Position numbers and translations under genes: made by a program
The notes under the pieces: generated by a model
What the model was told of the DNA's origin: nothing
Databases searched by the model: none
The model's input: the letters and a program-made list of their open reading frames with translations, nothing else
Source of the DNA: JABDGM01 sp963738665
Lineage (GTDB): Bacteria; Planctomycetota; Planctomycetia; Pirellulales; Lacipirellulaceae
Assembly (NCBI GenBank): GCA_963738665.1
Contig: CAVTXL010000004.1
Span: forward strand, 124,001 to 188,000
Length of the DNA stretch: 64,000 nt
Direction: 5' to 3'
Shown here: positions 45,665 through 58,200 of the stretch, in pieces
Position numbering within the stretch: position 1 is the first letter of the stretch
Layout of the letters: every line of letters starts with the position of its first letter

Positions 45665-46993
45665 TCACTCTGTGCGCCAGTATCCCCCCCGCGCATGATC
45701 GAACTTCACTTCCCGGCCCGGCTCCTCCGTTAAGAACCGTCCTTTTCGAAACACCTCACGGCCCAGGACCCACGTGCGGATCGGCCAGCCTTTGAGCATC
45801 ACGCCGTGCCACGGGCTCCAGCCCGATTTCGTGACTTGATCTTCGTTGCGGACGACCTGTTCCCGCTCCAGATCGACAAGCACCAGGTCTGCGTCGTAGC
45901 CGGGCGCAATCCGGCCTTTATCGACCAGGTCCCACACGCGGGCCGGCGCATCGCACATCCAGTGGACGACCTGTTGCAATGTGCAGCGGCCGCGGTGAAC
46001 TTCGTTCAACATCAGGGCGAGCGAATTCTCGACCGCCGGCAAGCCCGAGGGCGATTGCGGATACGGCCGCTGCTTTTCGTCCAGCGTATGCGGCGCATGA
46101 TCGGTCGCCACAACCTGCAGCCGGCCATCGCGTAACGCGGCCCACAGGGCCTGGTTGTCGGCCCGGGTCTTGATCGCTGGGTTCATCTGCACGAGCGTGC
46201 CAAGGCGAGCGTAGTCGTCAGTGTTGAAAAGCAAATGATGCGGGCAGGCCTCGGCCGTGATCAGCTTGCGATGGTCGGCGATCAGCTCCGTTTCCGCGGC
46301 GGTCGACACGTGCAGCACGTGGAAGCGGTGACGATGGCGATGAGCCAGATCGATCGCCCGCCCGGTGGCGACGACAGCGGCCTGATGGTCGCGGATTTGA
46401 GAATGGACGGCGACGTCCATATCGCCCGGCAGTTTTGCGGTGTTCGCCCGAATCGTGGTCTCGTCTTCGCAGTGGGCCGTGATGGGCAGCGTCGTTTCGG
46501 CAAAGATGCGTTCCAGGGCGGCCTGATCGTCGACTAGCAAGTCGCCGGTACTGCTGCCGATGAAGATTTTGATGCCCGGCGTTCGGTGGGCTCCTTGCAG
46601 CTCGTCGATGTTTTGCGTGGTCGCGCCAATGTAGAACCCGAAATTGACGAGCGATTTCCGGGCCGCCAGCGCTAACTTTTCCTCCAGCCGCACTTGCGTC
46701 GTGGCCGGCGGCACGGTGTTCGGCATTTCGAGAAACGTCGTGATGCCCCCCTTCGCGCAGGCGCGGCTGCCGGTGGCAAGATCTTCCTTGTGCGTCAGAC
46801 CGGGCTCGCGAAAATGAACCTGGTCGTCGACCAGCCCGGGCAACAAGTGCAGCCCAGCGGCGTCGATCGTTTCATCGACGCGCAATTGCGGCGCCGGGTC
46901 AATTTCGACAATTTTATCGTCTTCGATGACGACGGCGACCCGCTCGATCGAGTTCGGTAGAACGACATTGGCGTTTTGGATGGCGGTCCGCAT
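45665..46993 (-). CDS. pyrC: Dihydroorotase
   Basis: The protein has 442 residues from ATG 46993 (MRTAIQNANVVLPNSIERV). Amidohydrolase blocks are GLVDDQVHFREPGLTHKEDLATGSRAC, TTFLEMPNT, GIKIFIGSSTGDLLV, ITAHCEDE, HVLHVSTAAE, EACPHHLLF, MNPAIKT and the catalytic-Asp block VVATDHAPHT. The first metal motif reads D-Q-V-H, with Gln in place of the usual first His, as found in a known branch of class I-like enzymes. It closes carbamoyl aspartate to dihydroorotate in pyrimidine synthesis. It is followed on the same strand by the GxxExxY unit and miaE; no other pyr genes are here. Confidence 0.9.
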   Translation of the reverse strand: MRTAIQNANVVLPNSIERVAVVIEDDKIVEIDPAPQLRVDETIDAAGLHLLPGLVDDQVHFREPGLTHKEDLATGSRACAKGGITTFLEMPNTVPPATTQVRLEEKLALAARKSLVNFGFYIGATTQNIDELQGAHRTPGIKIFIGSSTGDLLVDDQAALERIFAETTLPITAHCEDETTIRANTAKLPGDMDVAVHSQIRDHQAAVVATGRAIDLAHRHRHRFHVLHVSTAAETELIADHRKLITAEACPHHLLFNTDDYARLGTLVQMNPAIKTRADNQALWAALRDGRLQVVATDHAPHTLDEKQRPYPQSPSGLPAVENSLALMLNEVHRGRCTLQQVVHWMCDAPARVWDLVDKGRIAPGYDADLVLVDLEREQVVRNEDQVTKSGWSPWHGVMLKGWPIRTWVLGREVFRKGRFLTEEPGREVKFDHARGGYWRTE

Positions 46994-47158
46994 GGAGCAT
47001 AGTATGCCACATTTGGCAACGCTTTGGCGAGAAGACGCCCGGGTAGAATGGCCGCGAAACGGCGCGAAAAGGCCCAAAAGAAGCGACTCACAATCGATTG
47101 CGATTCATCGAACGTATGCATCTGCAGAGCAGCGCGTCATGATTGCGCTGTTTTGTGG

Positions 47159-48427
47159 CTATCGATTCTCGATTGATGCCTGGCGAAGCACGCCCATTAT
47201 TGCGGCCGCTGTTCTTTCCAGGTGCTCGCTCTTAAGGGTCGGGTGGACTTGCAGCATGAGACTCGTTTCGCCCAGCTCGCGAGCAACTGGCAGCCGATGT
47301 TGTTGCGGACGATGCGCTTGAAAGGCCTGCTCAAGGTAGACCTCGGGGCACGATCCGCCGAAGCAGGGGACCCCAGCCCCATTGATTTCGGCGAGGATTC
47401 GATCGCGCGACCAGCCGGGCGCGAGTCGTTCGGGGCGAACGAACGCGTAGTACTTGTAGTACGAGTGAAACACGTCCGCAGGCGGCTGCGTCAATCGCAA
47501 CGCCGGCAACTCCGTCAGCCGCTCGTTGAGAATCGCGGCATTGCGGCGCCGCGCGGCAGCCCACTCAGCAAGCTTTCGAAGCGCAACCCTGCCGACGGCC
47601 GACTGTACTTCTGTCATTCGCCAATTGGTGCCCACGCGCTCATGCAGCCAGCGAAACGAATTGCCGGCTGCCGATCGGCGATTGTCGTTGGCAGAGATGG
47701 TCTGCTCTTCATTCTGCAATCCACAATTCGAATTCCGCAGTCCCGCCATCGCATCGACGCTCTTCCCGTGATCCTTCAAACTCCATGCGCGTTTCCAAAG
47801 CTCCGTATGATTCGTCACGATCATGCCCCCTTCGCCGGCCGTGGTCATGATCTTGTCCTGGCAAAACGAAAAGGCCGCGATGTCACCCAGCGAACCGACG
47901 GAGCGGCCTTGGTAGCGAGCGCCGTGAGCTTCGGCGCAATCTTCGACGACGGCGACGCCCTGCCGGCGGGCGCGCTCCCGGATCGCGTCAATGTCGCAGG
48001 GCCAGCCGGCTAAATGAACGGCGATGATCGCTTTCGTTCGTTTGGTAAGCGTGGGCTGAATCGTATCGGCCGTAATGTTTTGCGAATTGCGATCGACGTC
48101 GGCGAACACAGGCGTCGCACCACAGCGGACAACGGCCGACGCCGTGGCAACGAACGTGCGGGCCGGCACAATTATCTCGTCGCCCGCCCCAATCCCGAGC
48201 GCCCACAACGCCAGTTCGAGCGCCGCCGTGCCACTGCTCACCGCAACGGCGTGCTCGGCGCCGACGTACTGAGCGAATTCCCGCTCAAACTGCCGGCCCT
48301 CGTCGCCCGTCCAATAGTTCAACCGGCCCGAACGCAGCACTCTCTCGGCCGCGGCGATTTGCTCTTCGTCGCATTGGGGCCAGCTCGGCCAGGTCGTATC
48401 GACAAGCAGTGCTCTATCGAATTTCAT
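47159..48427 (-). CDS. DegT/DnrJ/EryC1/StrS-family aminotransferase with an unusual insert
   Basis: The protein has 422 residues. PLP-family blocks are RLNYWTGDEGRQFEREFAQY, AVSSGTAALELAL, GAGDEIIVPARTFVATASAVV, VVEDCAEAHGARYQGRSVGS and the Schiff-base lysine K192 in FSFCQDKIMTTAGEGG, then FRWLHERVGTNWRMTEVQSA. The enzymes of this family usually aminate keto-sugars for surface polysaccharides. About 30 residues (226-256, LRNSNCGLQNEEQ...) interrupt the usual HGK...FRWLHE transition. Their DNA (47660-47752) looks like repeat DNA read through in frame. No glycosyltransferase neighbours are present, so the substrate is open. Confidence 0.86.
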   Translation of the reverse strand: MKFDRALLVDTTWPSWPQCDEEQIAAAERVLRSGRLNYWTGDEGRQFEREFAQYVGAEHAVAVSSGTAALELALWALGIGAGDEIIVPARTFVATASAVVRCGATPVFADVDRNSQNITADTIQPTLTKRTKAIIAVHLAGWPCDIDAIRERARRQGVAVVEDCAEAHGARYQGRSVGSLGDIAAFSFCQDKIMTTAGEGGMIVTNHTELWKRAWSLKDHGKSVDAMAGLRNSNCGLQNEEQTISANDNRRSAAGNSFRWLHERVGTNWRMTEVQSAVGRVALRKLAEWAAARRRNAAILNERLTELPALRLTQPPADVFHSYYKYYAFVRPERLAPGWSRDRILAEINGAGVPCFGGSCPEVYLEQAFQAHRPQQHRLPVARELGETSLMLQVHPTLKSEHLERTAAAIMGVLRQASIENR

Positions 48428-48552
48428 GGGAATTCAGTCTAACAGCAAAGCGAGCACCATCCGAGATGGGCGGAACTTTGATGAATTTTCTCCCGTCCAA
48501 TACGACACACGCCGGCCGCCACGCGCAAAGTATCTATTGACAGCACGCCCCC

Positions 48553-49179
48553 ATGAGCCAGCCAGACGACGCGGAAATTGCCTGTGGGTTGAGGACCGGC
48601 AGCACCACGGCCTGGTGTGCGCTCTACGACCGTCATGCGGCAGCCGTGTGGCGGCTGGTCGCCCGGCTGATGGGCGGATCGCGGTCGGAGGTAGCCGACG
48701 TCGTCCAGGAGACCTTTCTGGCCGCCGCCAAGAGCGCCCGCGGCTACGATGCGTCGCGCGGCTCCTTGTGGGTGTGGCTGGGCGGGATCGCTCGCCGGCA
48801 AGTCGCGCATTACTTTCGCTCGCGGCAGCGGCAGCGAAAACTGCATGAGGCAGACGGCCGGCCGGCGATCGAGCGCGAGCGGATCGTGGCCTGGTTGGAG
48901 AACCGTACCAGCCGCCCGCCGGAGGAGCTAGCGCGTACGGAAACGGCCGAGCTGGTGCGGGCGGCGATTGCCGATCTACCCGATGAGCAGGCGGCCTTGC
49001 TCGTCGAGCGATACATCGAGGACACGTCCGTCGAGGTGATGGCCGCCGCAGCCGCATGTACCGATACGGCGATGCGGTCGCGGCTGGCGCGGGCGCGGCG
49101 GGCGTTCCGTAACGTGTTTGTCGGCTTGGCACCGTCGCTTGCGCCAAAGTCGCTCGTTGCCGACGGAGTCGACGATTGA
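48553..49179 (+). CDS. ECF-type RNA polymerase sigma factor
   Basis: The protein has 208 residues. Region 2 is visible in AWCALYDRHAAAVWRLVARLMG, EVADVVQETFLAAAKSARGYDASRGSLWVWLGGIARRQVAHYFR (the core-binding and -10 recognition helices), and region 4 in AAIADLPDEQAALLVERYIEDTSVEVMAAAAACTDTAMRSRLARAR, a helix-turn-helix for -35 recognition. It would direct polymerase to promoters controlled by an envelope signal. The giant gene starts 38 bases downstream in the same direction and has a cytoplasmic N-terminus, one membrane span and a FecR-like domain. That arrangement is the classical layout for a sigma factor and its regulator. Confidence 0.9.
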   Translation: MSQPDDAEIACGLRTGSTTAWCALYDRHAAAVWRLVARLMGGSRSEVADVVQETFLAAAKSARGYDASRGSLWVWLGGIARRQVAHYFRSRQRQRKLHEADGRPAIERERIVAWLENRTSRPPEELARTETAELVRAAIADLPDEQAALLVERYIEDTSVEVMAAAAACTDTAMRSRLARARRAFRNVFVGLAPSLAPKSLVADGVDD

Positions 49180-49217
49180 ATTTCTGAAATAGAAGCAGCT
49201 TACGGCTGCATCCAGCA

Positions 49218-52200
49218 ATGACCGACGAATCAAAACCCCACGATTTCTCGCCCGACGAACTCCGGCCCGAAAATGAGCGGGCCGAAGATGGGCGGATGGC
49301 CGAATTGCTGGCCAGGCTCGCCGACAACGCGCCGCCGGCCGACGAGCGGCTGCTGGCCGAGCTTCGCGGGCGCTCGCTGGCGGCATTTGCCGAGGGCGGA
49401 GACTTAGCAACACCTCGTACCAATAAGACTCAGGCGGAGAAGCATACGATGTCCGTTTTTTTTGCTCGAATCGGCCTGGCGGCAGCGGCAGCCGTGGTGG
49501 CAATGGCAGCTTGGTTTGCCGGTGGCACGGCCGCGGACGACGACGTGAAATTTGGCAGCGTGCTCGATCGCGTGGCGCTTGCCGACTCAGTTCAATTCGA
49601 CGTCGTACGCGACGGCAAGAATGAGCGGGTGCTGATGAAATCGGCCGACGGCCAGCCGCGGCTGCGCTTGGACCGCGCCGATGGAACGTACACGATCGCC
49701 GCCGGCGACCACCAGTGGGAGATCAACGAGGCGGCCAACGAGGCGAAGGTCACCAAGGCGGCATACTTCTCCGACGTCAATGGCAAGCCGGCGGTCGACG
49801 TGCTGCGCGTACTGAATCTGCCCAGCTCCGTGAATCGCCAGCAACTCGCAGCCGCGACGCCCGTCGACGAGGTCGAGCGTTCCGGCGTGCGGCTCGCCGT
49901 GTACAGGTGGGACGTGCCCGCCGCGACTGGCACCGTGCCCTATCGCATCGAGGCCTATGTCAACGATCAGACGCGAATGTTGACGTCGCTCATCTGCGAA
50001 GAGACGGGCCGCGAGCCGCGACCGATTACTTCGATCCACGTCGCGTTCAACAAGCCGATCGACGACTCGATGTTCGTCGTCGGCGACACGCTCACCGACG
50101 ACGGCCGCATCGGCAAAGTAGCCGACGTGCAGGGGATTGTTTCGCTAAAACCCGCGATGCACGAGCGCTGGACGCCGGTCGTCACGCATGCGCTGTTGCG
50201 GCTGGGCGATTGGGTGCGGACCGACGTCCGTGGCGCGAACGCGGTCGCCTTGCGGCTGGTCAACGAGAGCCTCGTTACGCTGGGCCCCGGTTCGCTCGTC
50301 GAAATCCAGAAGCCCAATCGCCTGCGACTCTCCAGCGGCGAAATCAAGATTGTCGCCGCCGAGGGGGCCCCGGTCGAACTTCTCGGCATCGGCGACGACA
50401 AGCTCAGCGTGACCGGCACTGCGATCTATCGCCTGCAAATCGAAAAGCTCGTGCGGCTGGAAAAGCCGCCGCTCTGGCTGGCCGGCTTCGAGGGAACGAC
50501 GAACAACGAATCGATCGGCTCGCTGGTCGCCAAAGTCGACGGCCGCGACGTGCCGCTCACGGTCGGTTACCACAAAGTGACGGTCGACATCCGCGATCAG
50601 ATCGCGCGGACCGTCGTTGAAGAATCGTTTGTCAACCATACGGCCGGGCGACTGGAGGGCGTCTTTTATTTTCCGCTCCCCGAGGACGCGTCCATCTCAG
50701 GATTCGGCATGTGGATCGGCAATGAGCTGGTCGAGGCCGACGTGGTCGAAAAGCAGCGGGCCCGCGAGATCTACGAAACGATCCTCCGCGAACGCCGCGA
50801 CCCGGGCCTGTTGGAATGGACGGGCGGCAACATCTTCAAAGCCCGCGTTTTTCCAATTGAAGCGCATAGTGAAAAACGGATCAAGATTTCGTACACGCAG
50901 GTGCTGCCGCTCCGTGGCAAATCGTATCGCTACAGCTACGGCCTGCGAAGCGAGCTCTTGAAGCAGCATCCGCTCCGCGAGTTGGCGATCGACGTCCGGT
51001 TGAATTCGACGCAGGCGCTGGCCAGCGTCCAGTCGCCGACGCACACCACGTCGCGCGTCGACAACACGGTCCACTCGGCCCACGTCGAGTTTACCGCCGA
51101 AGAATACACGCCCGAGCGCGATTTCGAGGTCGTCGCCCAGTTGGCCGACAACCAGCCGAATGTCGTGCTGATCCCCCACCGCCGGGGCGACGACGGCTAT
51201 TTCATGCTGATGTTGACGCCGCCGGCCAATGGAAACGCAGCCGCTTCCCAAACCGCGGCGCAAGGCGGCGACGCGAATCAATGGCGGCGCGACGTCTTGC
51301 CCAATGGTAAACCGCTCAATTTGTTGATTCTCGCCGATACGTCGGCCTCAATGGACGCGGCCTCCCGGCAGTCGCAGGCCGAATTCATCGCGTCGCTCGT
51401 TTCGTCGCTCGGCGCCAACGACCGGTTCAACCTCGCCACCTGCGACGTCGAAACAAACTGGGCGTTTCCGTCGCCCGTCGCTGCCGACGACATGCACGTC
51501 GAGGCGGCCCGAAAACAGCTCGCCGACCGCTCTTCCCTCGGCTGGACCGACCTCGAGATGGCGTTTGCCTCGGCCATCGAACAAGCCGATGACGCTCGTA
51601 AAGCAGGCAACGGCGAGCCCCAAGTCATCTACGTCGGCGACGGCATCACGACGGCCTTCGGCGCCGATCCGGCCGCGTTCGTCAAGCGGCTGGAGCAACT
51701 CTGCCGCGGGAAAAGCGTCTCGCTCCACGCGGTGAGCGTGTCGAACAGCTTCGAGCCCATGGTGATGAAGGCGATCGCCAGCCAGGGCGGCGGTTCCGTG
51801 CGGCAGGTGGCCGGCGACCTCGCGCCGCAAGCGGTCGCGCTCGAGCTGCTCAGTGAAATCAGCCGGCCCGCGCTCCGCGACCTCAGAATCGAATTCAGCG
51901 GAATCCGCACGGCCCGCGTCTACCCCAGCGAGTTGCCGAATCTGCCGGTCGGCAGCCAGCAAATCGTGCTCGGCCGCTACTTGCCGGCCCCCGGCGAACA
52001 ACACGGCGAAGTGATCGTGACCGGTTTGTACGGCGACGAGCCCGTGCGTTTCCGCACGCCGGTGACCTTGCCGCCCGTCGACGAGGCGGCCGACGCCAAA
52101 GAGGACGTTTCGTTCATTCCACGCTTGTGGGCCCGGATGCACTTAGACGCCCTGTTGGCCCAAGGCACGTCGCAGGCGGTGCAGGACGAAATCATTAACC

Positions 52201-55200
52201 TGTCCGAACAGTATCACATCATCACGCCCTACACGTCCCTGTTGGTGCTCGAGAGCGACGCCGATCGCGAGCGGTTCGGCGTCAAGCGGCGGTTCCAGAT
52301 GCGCGACGCCGAGCGGTTTTTTGCCGAAGGGCGCGACAATGCAAACTTCGAGCTGCTCGCCCAGCAGATGAAGCGGGCCGGCACGTGGCGGCAGGGCTTG
52401 CGGCAGCAGGTGCTCGCGCAACTGATCGGCCTGGGGCGCGATGCACAGGTATTCGACGTCAGTCCGCGTCCGATTGCATTTGGTCGTGCTTTCGGCAGTT
52501 CCGGCAGTGTCGGTGGCAGAGCAGGTTTTGGAGGAGGCGGGTTCCAGAGGAGCGAAGGCCGTCGCAACAGCGAATACAGCGAATACCTGGACGTGTCTGG
52601 CCCACTCGGTGGGCCGGAGAGCGGCCAGATCGAACTGAATTACGGATCCATGAACGGCAACAAGCTCAAATCGGAGGAAGTCTTTGCCGAAAACGGGCGG
52701 CTCGACATGTTGGGCAAAAGCGATTCCTTCGCCGCATCAAGTTGGATTGATAATTCGGACAGCGACGACTTCGCCTTTAAGGCCTTAGGGGCCGACAAGC
52801 CAATTGCCGCCGGTGCGCCGTTTCAACTCGCGGACGAACTCGGAGATCAATTTTCTGTGTTTGCCGATGGTCGCGATCGGCTGTTGAGTCTTTCGTCGCC
52901 GGTGGCCAACGAGCCGGTCAGTTTAGATTTCAAAGCTCGTCTTCCAATTGCCTTCGACTCCGAATGGGCCGGTGATATCAGCACCCTGTCGGCGGCCCGG
53001 CCAGGCGGGTTCGGCGACCGCCGCGGGCAGGCCTACTTCAACCGCGGCCAGGCGGCGTATTACGATCCGACCGTCTACACGCGCTGGCTCGACGTGGTCT
53101 TTCCACCCTTGGCCGACGCGCCGGCCGAGGAACCTCCGTTCGAGCCCCAAAAGCCCTGGCCGGCCGACGTGCGGGCCATCGTCGAGGGATTGCTGCGAAC
53201 CGATCAATTGCACGCCCTGGCGGGCGGCCTGACGATTGAACGGCACAGCGACAGCTACGATCCGCGGTTCAACGAGCTGACCGGCCGCAGTGACACGCTC
53301 GAAATGGTGTCCCCCTCGGCGTGGCTCACGCGAGGCGGCGGCTTCGGCTCGCAGACGATCGTCAACTGGTGCGACAAGGACGAGCGCGGCATCTATGGCG
53401 AGGCGTATTGGCTCGGCCGGCGGCGCAAAGCATCACCCCGCGAGCTGGCCCAGCCGCCGCTGGGGCTGGCCGGGCAAGTGCTGCGGAACTTGGAACGATC
53501 GTACACCGACTACACGGCAAAACTCGAACCGCAGGGCGAAAATCAAACGCGCCTCATCCTCACGAACGAGAACAACCCTGGCTATGAAATGCGCTATCTG
53601 ATCGACACGGTGCGAAAGGTCGTGCTGTCCATCGAGATTCGTCAGGACGGAGAGCTCACCTCGCGCACGGCCTATGACGACTTCGTCGACGTCGCCGGCG
53701 CGTGGTATGCCGGCCGCACGCAGACGTTCGACAAAGACGGCGGGCGGACCGCGCTCACGACTGACAAGTTCACGCTGCTGGCTGCGGCAGATTTCACGCA
53801 GCGAATGTCGCAGCAGCTCGCCTCCCGCGACCGCGTGCAGTTTTTAAAGCTGCCGCTGCCGACCGTCGTCGAAGCCAAGCGTGATTTAGAGGCCAACAAA
53901 GCAACGTTCGAAGATCACATCGTCCTGCTCTTGCTCGACGGCATGCGGCAACAGTGGGACTCGGCCTTCGAGCACGTGGCCGAGCTCGAGCGCTTGGCCG
54001 GCGACAAGGCGGGCATGAAGTGGGTCCGCGACGCGATCCTCAACGACAGCCGCCGCCAGGAAGAGCTGCGGCGGCGTGTGGTCGCGTTTGCCACCGAACT
54101 CGCCAAGCCGCAGTCGCCGCAATTTGCCGAATCGGAAGCCTTGTTCCTCGCCAACATTTGCACGCAAGATGTGGGCACGTTCGAGGCCAACGAACTGCTC
54201 GCGCTGCTCGACACGCTAAAGCCCGTCTACGAGCGGCAACCGGCCTACACGAATGCCATGAAAGGTTGGCTGCAGAACCGTGCCAACCAGCTTCGCAAGG
54301 CAAGTCGGGCGCCAGAGTGCTGGCCTTGGATAAGGAACTCGCCGAAAAGTGGCCGCACGATCCGTCGCTGCAACAGCAGTACGCGAACCACCTGGCCGAC
54401 TCGGGCGAATGGGACGCCGCCTACGCCTGGCTCGACGGCGTCATCACGCCAGCCGCCAAGTGGCGCAGCTACGAAGACGACCAATTGCGTTCGACGTACG
54501 TCGATTTGCTCAACCGCCAGGGCCGGCAGACCGACATGGCCGCGTATTTGAAGCGCTGGGTCGACCTCCAGCCCGAATCCACGAATCCCTATGAACGCTA
54601 CCTGGCCACGCTGCTGAAAGTCGACCAAATCGACGATGCCAACGCAGCCATCGCCAAGTGGCTGGAAGAAGGCCGCCGGCCCGGCAAGTTGCCGCCCGAC
54701 GCCGCGTCGCGCTTGCAGGCGGCGATCAACCGGGCGCTCGGCCGCGGCTACGACCTCTACACGAACCGCCTCGATGAGCGCTGGCTCGATCCGCTCGCCG
54801 ATACGGTGCGTTTCTTCTATCGCAGCGAGACCGGTGCGCAATATGCCGACATGATCATGAACGACGGCAACTTCCAGCGCAGCGACCAGTGCCGCCAGCT
54901 CCGCGGCGAATTTTTGCCCATCTTGCAAGAAGAACTCACGACGCTCAAACAGCCGGTCCTCGATCGGCTCGTCAATTGGGTTCACGCGGGCGAGCCGGCC
55001 GTCGAGGCCGAAGTCTGGCGGCAAATGGCGACACGGCTCGTGACGCGCTGGGAAACCACGGCCGACGTCGAAGCGAAGCATCAGCTCGGCCAGACCGTCG
55101 CCCGAATCTACTCCTGGCTCCCGGCCGACGAGCTGCTGGCGTTCTACCGGCGAGAGTTGAACGACGGCCCCGAGAAGTATCGCACGACGTACGCCCAACA

Positions 55201-58200
55201 GTTGTTCAGCTTGCTCCTCACCCAGCCGTGGACCGAAGCGCACGAAGACGAAGCGTTTGGCTTGCTTGAGAAGATTTCGAGCGCAAAGACTCCCGCCATG
55301 CAGTTGGCCGACGAAGTCCGCGCCTCTACCAATTGACCGACAGCATGGTAAAGGGGCGCTTTAACGCCTTGATGGCGAAGATCGAACATCAGGAAGAGCT
55401 GACGCGGACGGAGCTCCGCGACAAGCAAATCGAAAACACGAAATCGGCCCGGGAGGGGTTCGCTGATCGGCTCGACAAAGCTCGCGCCGGCCGCGGCGAC
55501 GCGCTGGCAAAATGGCTGCTCGCAGAGCGGCTGTATCTCGACGTGCAAATGGGCGCGAATTGGATCGCGTGGCCGACAATTGCTGGGAACTGCTCGGCCC
55601 GCCGCCGACGGCCGCCGCCCCGCGCCTGCCGAAAATGCCACCGGCGCGATGCCCGCGCAAGACGCTGACCTGCGCATGGCCGCCTTCCTCGACGCCGTGA
55701 TGCGCAATTGCGCTCTCGTCACGCTCGCCAACCTGGCCGTCGCAAAGACGCCAAACCAGAGCTGGTGACGCGGCTGTTGGACTACATCGACAAAGCGCTC
55801 GCCGTCGAGCCCGAGAGCAACTCCTGGAAATCGTTTAAATACCAGGTTCTCGTGGCCCTCGACCGGCCGAAAGATTTGGAAGACAGCCTCCGCAACTGGC
55901 TTAAGGCCGACGACCCGCTCAGTTATTGGCGGATCGCATTGGCAAATCTGTTGGCCGAACAGGGAAAACTGACCGACGCCGTCGAGCTCTACGAGGCCGT
56001 CGAAAAGGAAAAGGAGCTCGGCCCGGCCGAATTTCGCACGCTCGCCGACTGGTACCTGGTGCTCAACCAGCGCGACAAGCAGGAAGCTGCCCTCCGCGCG
56101 GTCATGAGCTTTACTGAGGAATGGCGGCTCTCGAATTGGCTCTGGCAGCAAATCAATCCGTGGCGCTACAACTACAACAATCAGCCGATGCCGACGGAGC
56201 TCGATCCGAACGTAATCCGGGCCTTCGCCGTGCTCTTCGATAAATCGGCCAGCCCGCAGAATTATGCGGGCCAACTGGCCGAATTCTACAAAGCGACGCA
56301 CGATTTCCGCTTGCTTGCTGGCCTCGCCAATTCGGTCGTCGGCCACACAGCAGGGCGGGTTTATCCGTTCCTGCAAAGTCTCGACCAGGTCTTCGCCAAC
56401 GTGCGAGAGGAGGCGACAGTCGACGCGCTGCACGCGGAAATCGAGAAGGTGCGCCAAAACATTACCGCCGGCGGCGCGGCCGCGACAGCATCGAAACAAT
56501 CCCAAGGAGGTGAAACAAGCATTCAAAGCGTCAATCTGCGGGCCCTCGACCTGCTCGATGCGATCATCGAGCGCCGCGCCGCCGAAGTGCTCAATCAGCC
56601 GGGCCCGCACGGGCAAAAGGCCGTCGCCGCGCTGAAGCGGGCCTTCGACCGCGAGTGGACCAGCGGCGAAGAACGTCTGATGGCCGATTTGTTGGCCGCC
56701 CTGGGCAAGATTAATCAGTCCGACCTGGCGGACGAACAAACGCGCGAGCTGACCGTGCTGCACGGCCGCTTCGCGCCGGGTAAGCTCGACCGGCTGCTCA
56801 TCGGCCACGCACTTGCCCAGTGCCATTGGAACTACGGCCGGCAAACGCAGGCGATCGATCTGTTGGAAGTTTCGCTCGCTGAGTACCGCACCGCCAATAA
56901 CGGCGTCTTGCCGAGCGAGGCCAACGGCCCGTTGGACACATATATCAGCTATCTAGAGGCGATCGTGCATCACGCCCAAGCCGAAGAGGTTCTGCTCGCC
57001 GAATTGCGAAACACGAAGCAAGAACAGCAGCAATACTGGCTTACTGAACGGTTGTACCGGCTCTATCGCAGCGCGATCGACCGTGACGGGGCTGTGACGC
57101 TGGGCCAAGGCGTCGAATTGTATCGGGCTGTCAACGTGCAATTGCAAAAGGAGTTGGATACCACAGACCAGAACCACCGCAGCTGCGCTTGTCAGTACGC
57201 TGTCCGACATCTATCGCGCCGCGAACAATAAAAAGTATGAGGACGTCCATCAGGACCTGCAGCGGTTCGCCACGGGCCGGTTTATCGAGGTGCTGCGGAT
57301 TCAAACCAACAACTACCAAGGCCTGGTGCGGACCGTGGCCGACACGGCCCACGACGTGAATTCACCGCGCGACGGCGTGGAAGTGTTCGTCACCTGCCTC
57401 GAACACGAACCGGCCTGGTTCCGCTATAGTTATCAGGACGGCTGGAGCCAGTTCTGCTACCAATTGGGGCAATGGCGCTTTGAAACAGAGCAAGGTCAAG
57501 CAAAGCCGATTGAGCCGGCCCTCGCCGACCGCCTGCTGGCTGTCGTGGTGGCAGAACTGCGCCGTGACCTGGAAAGTCGCACCTCGCGCAGTCGCGAAAT
57601 GTATGGCGATCAGAACCAACACTTCTGGCAGGCGAAGAGAGCTGATTTTATCCGCACGGCCGAGGCCGTTTACAACGAGCGCAAGACCTCCGGCGAGTCG
57701 GTGAAATACATCGCCGCGTATCTGTACAACAACGTCGGCGAGCGGCCGCGGGCGATTGAGATGCTCCTCGCGGCCCACGAACAAAAACTGCTCGACGAAG
57801 ACGGCCGGGCCACCCTCGCCCGCTACATGCAGGAACAGGGCAAGTTCGCGCCGTCGATCCCCATTCTGCAGCCACTAGTCGAATTGCGGCCCGACAATCT
57901 GGAGTATCGCACGCGCCTGATGCATGCCTATTTCCAGACCGGCCGCCGCGACGATCTCTTGGCCCTGCTCAAATCGTCCGACGCCTACTTCCACGAAAAG
58001 GGACGCTGGGGCGAAGGCCCAATGGCCGCGCTGGCCTATAGCTGTCTCGAGAACCAACTGTACGAACAATCGGTAGCCTACTACGAAGAGCTAATCCCCC
58101 TCCACCAGCGGACGCAACCGAATCGCGGCATCGGCAATGGCACGCTGGCAAATTACTACAGCCAGTTGGCTCAGGCATACGGCGGCCTGCAAAATACACC

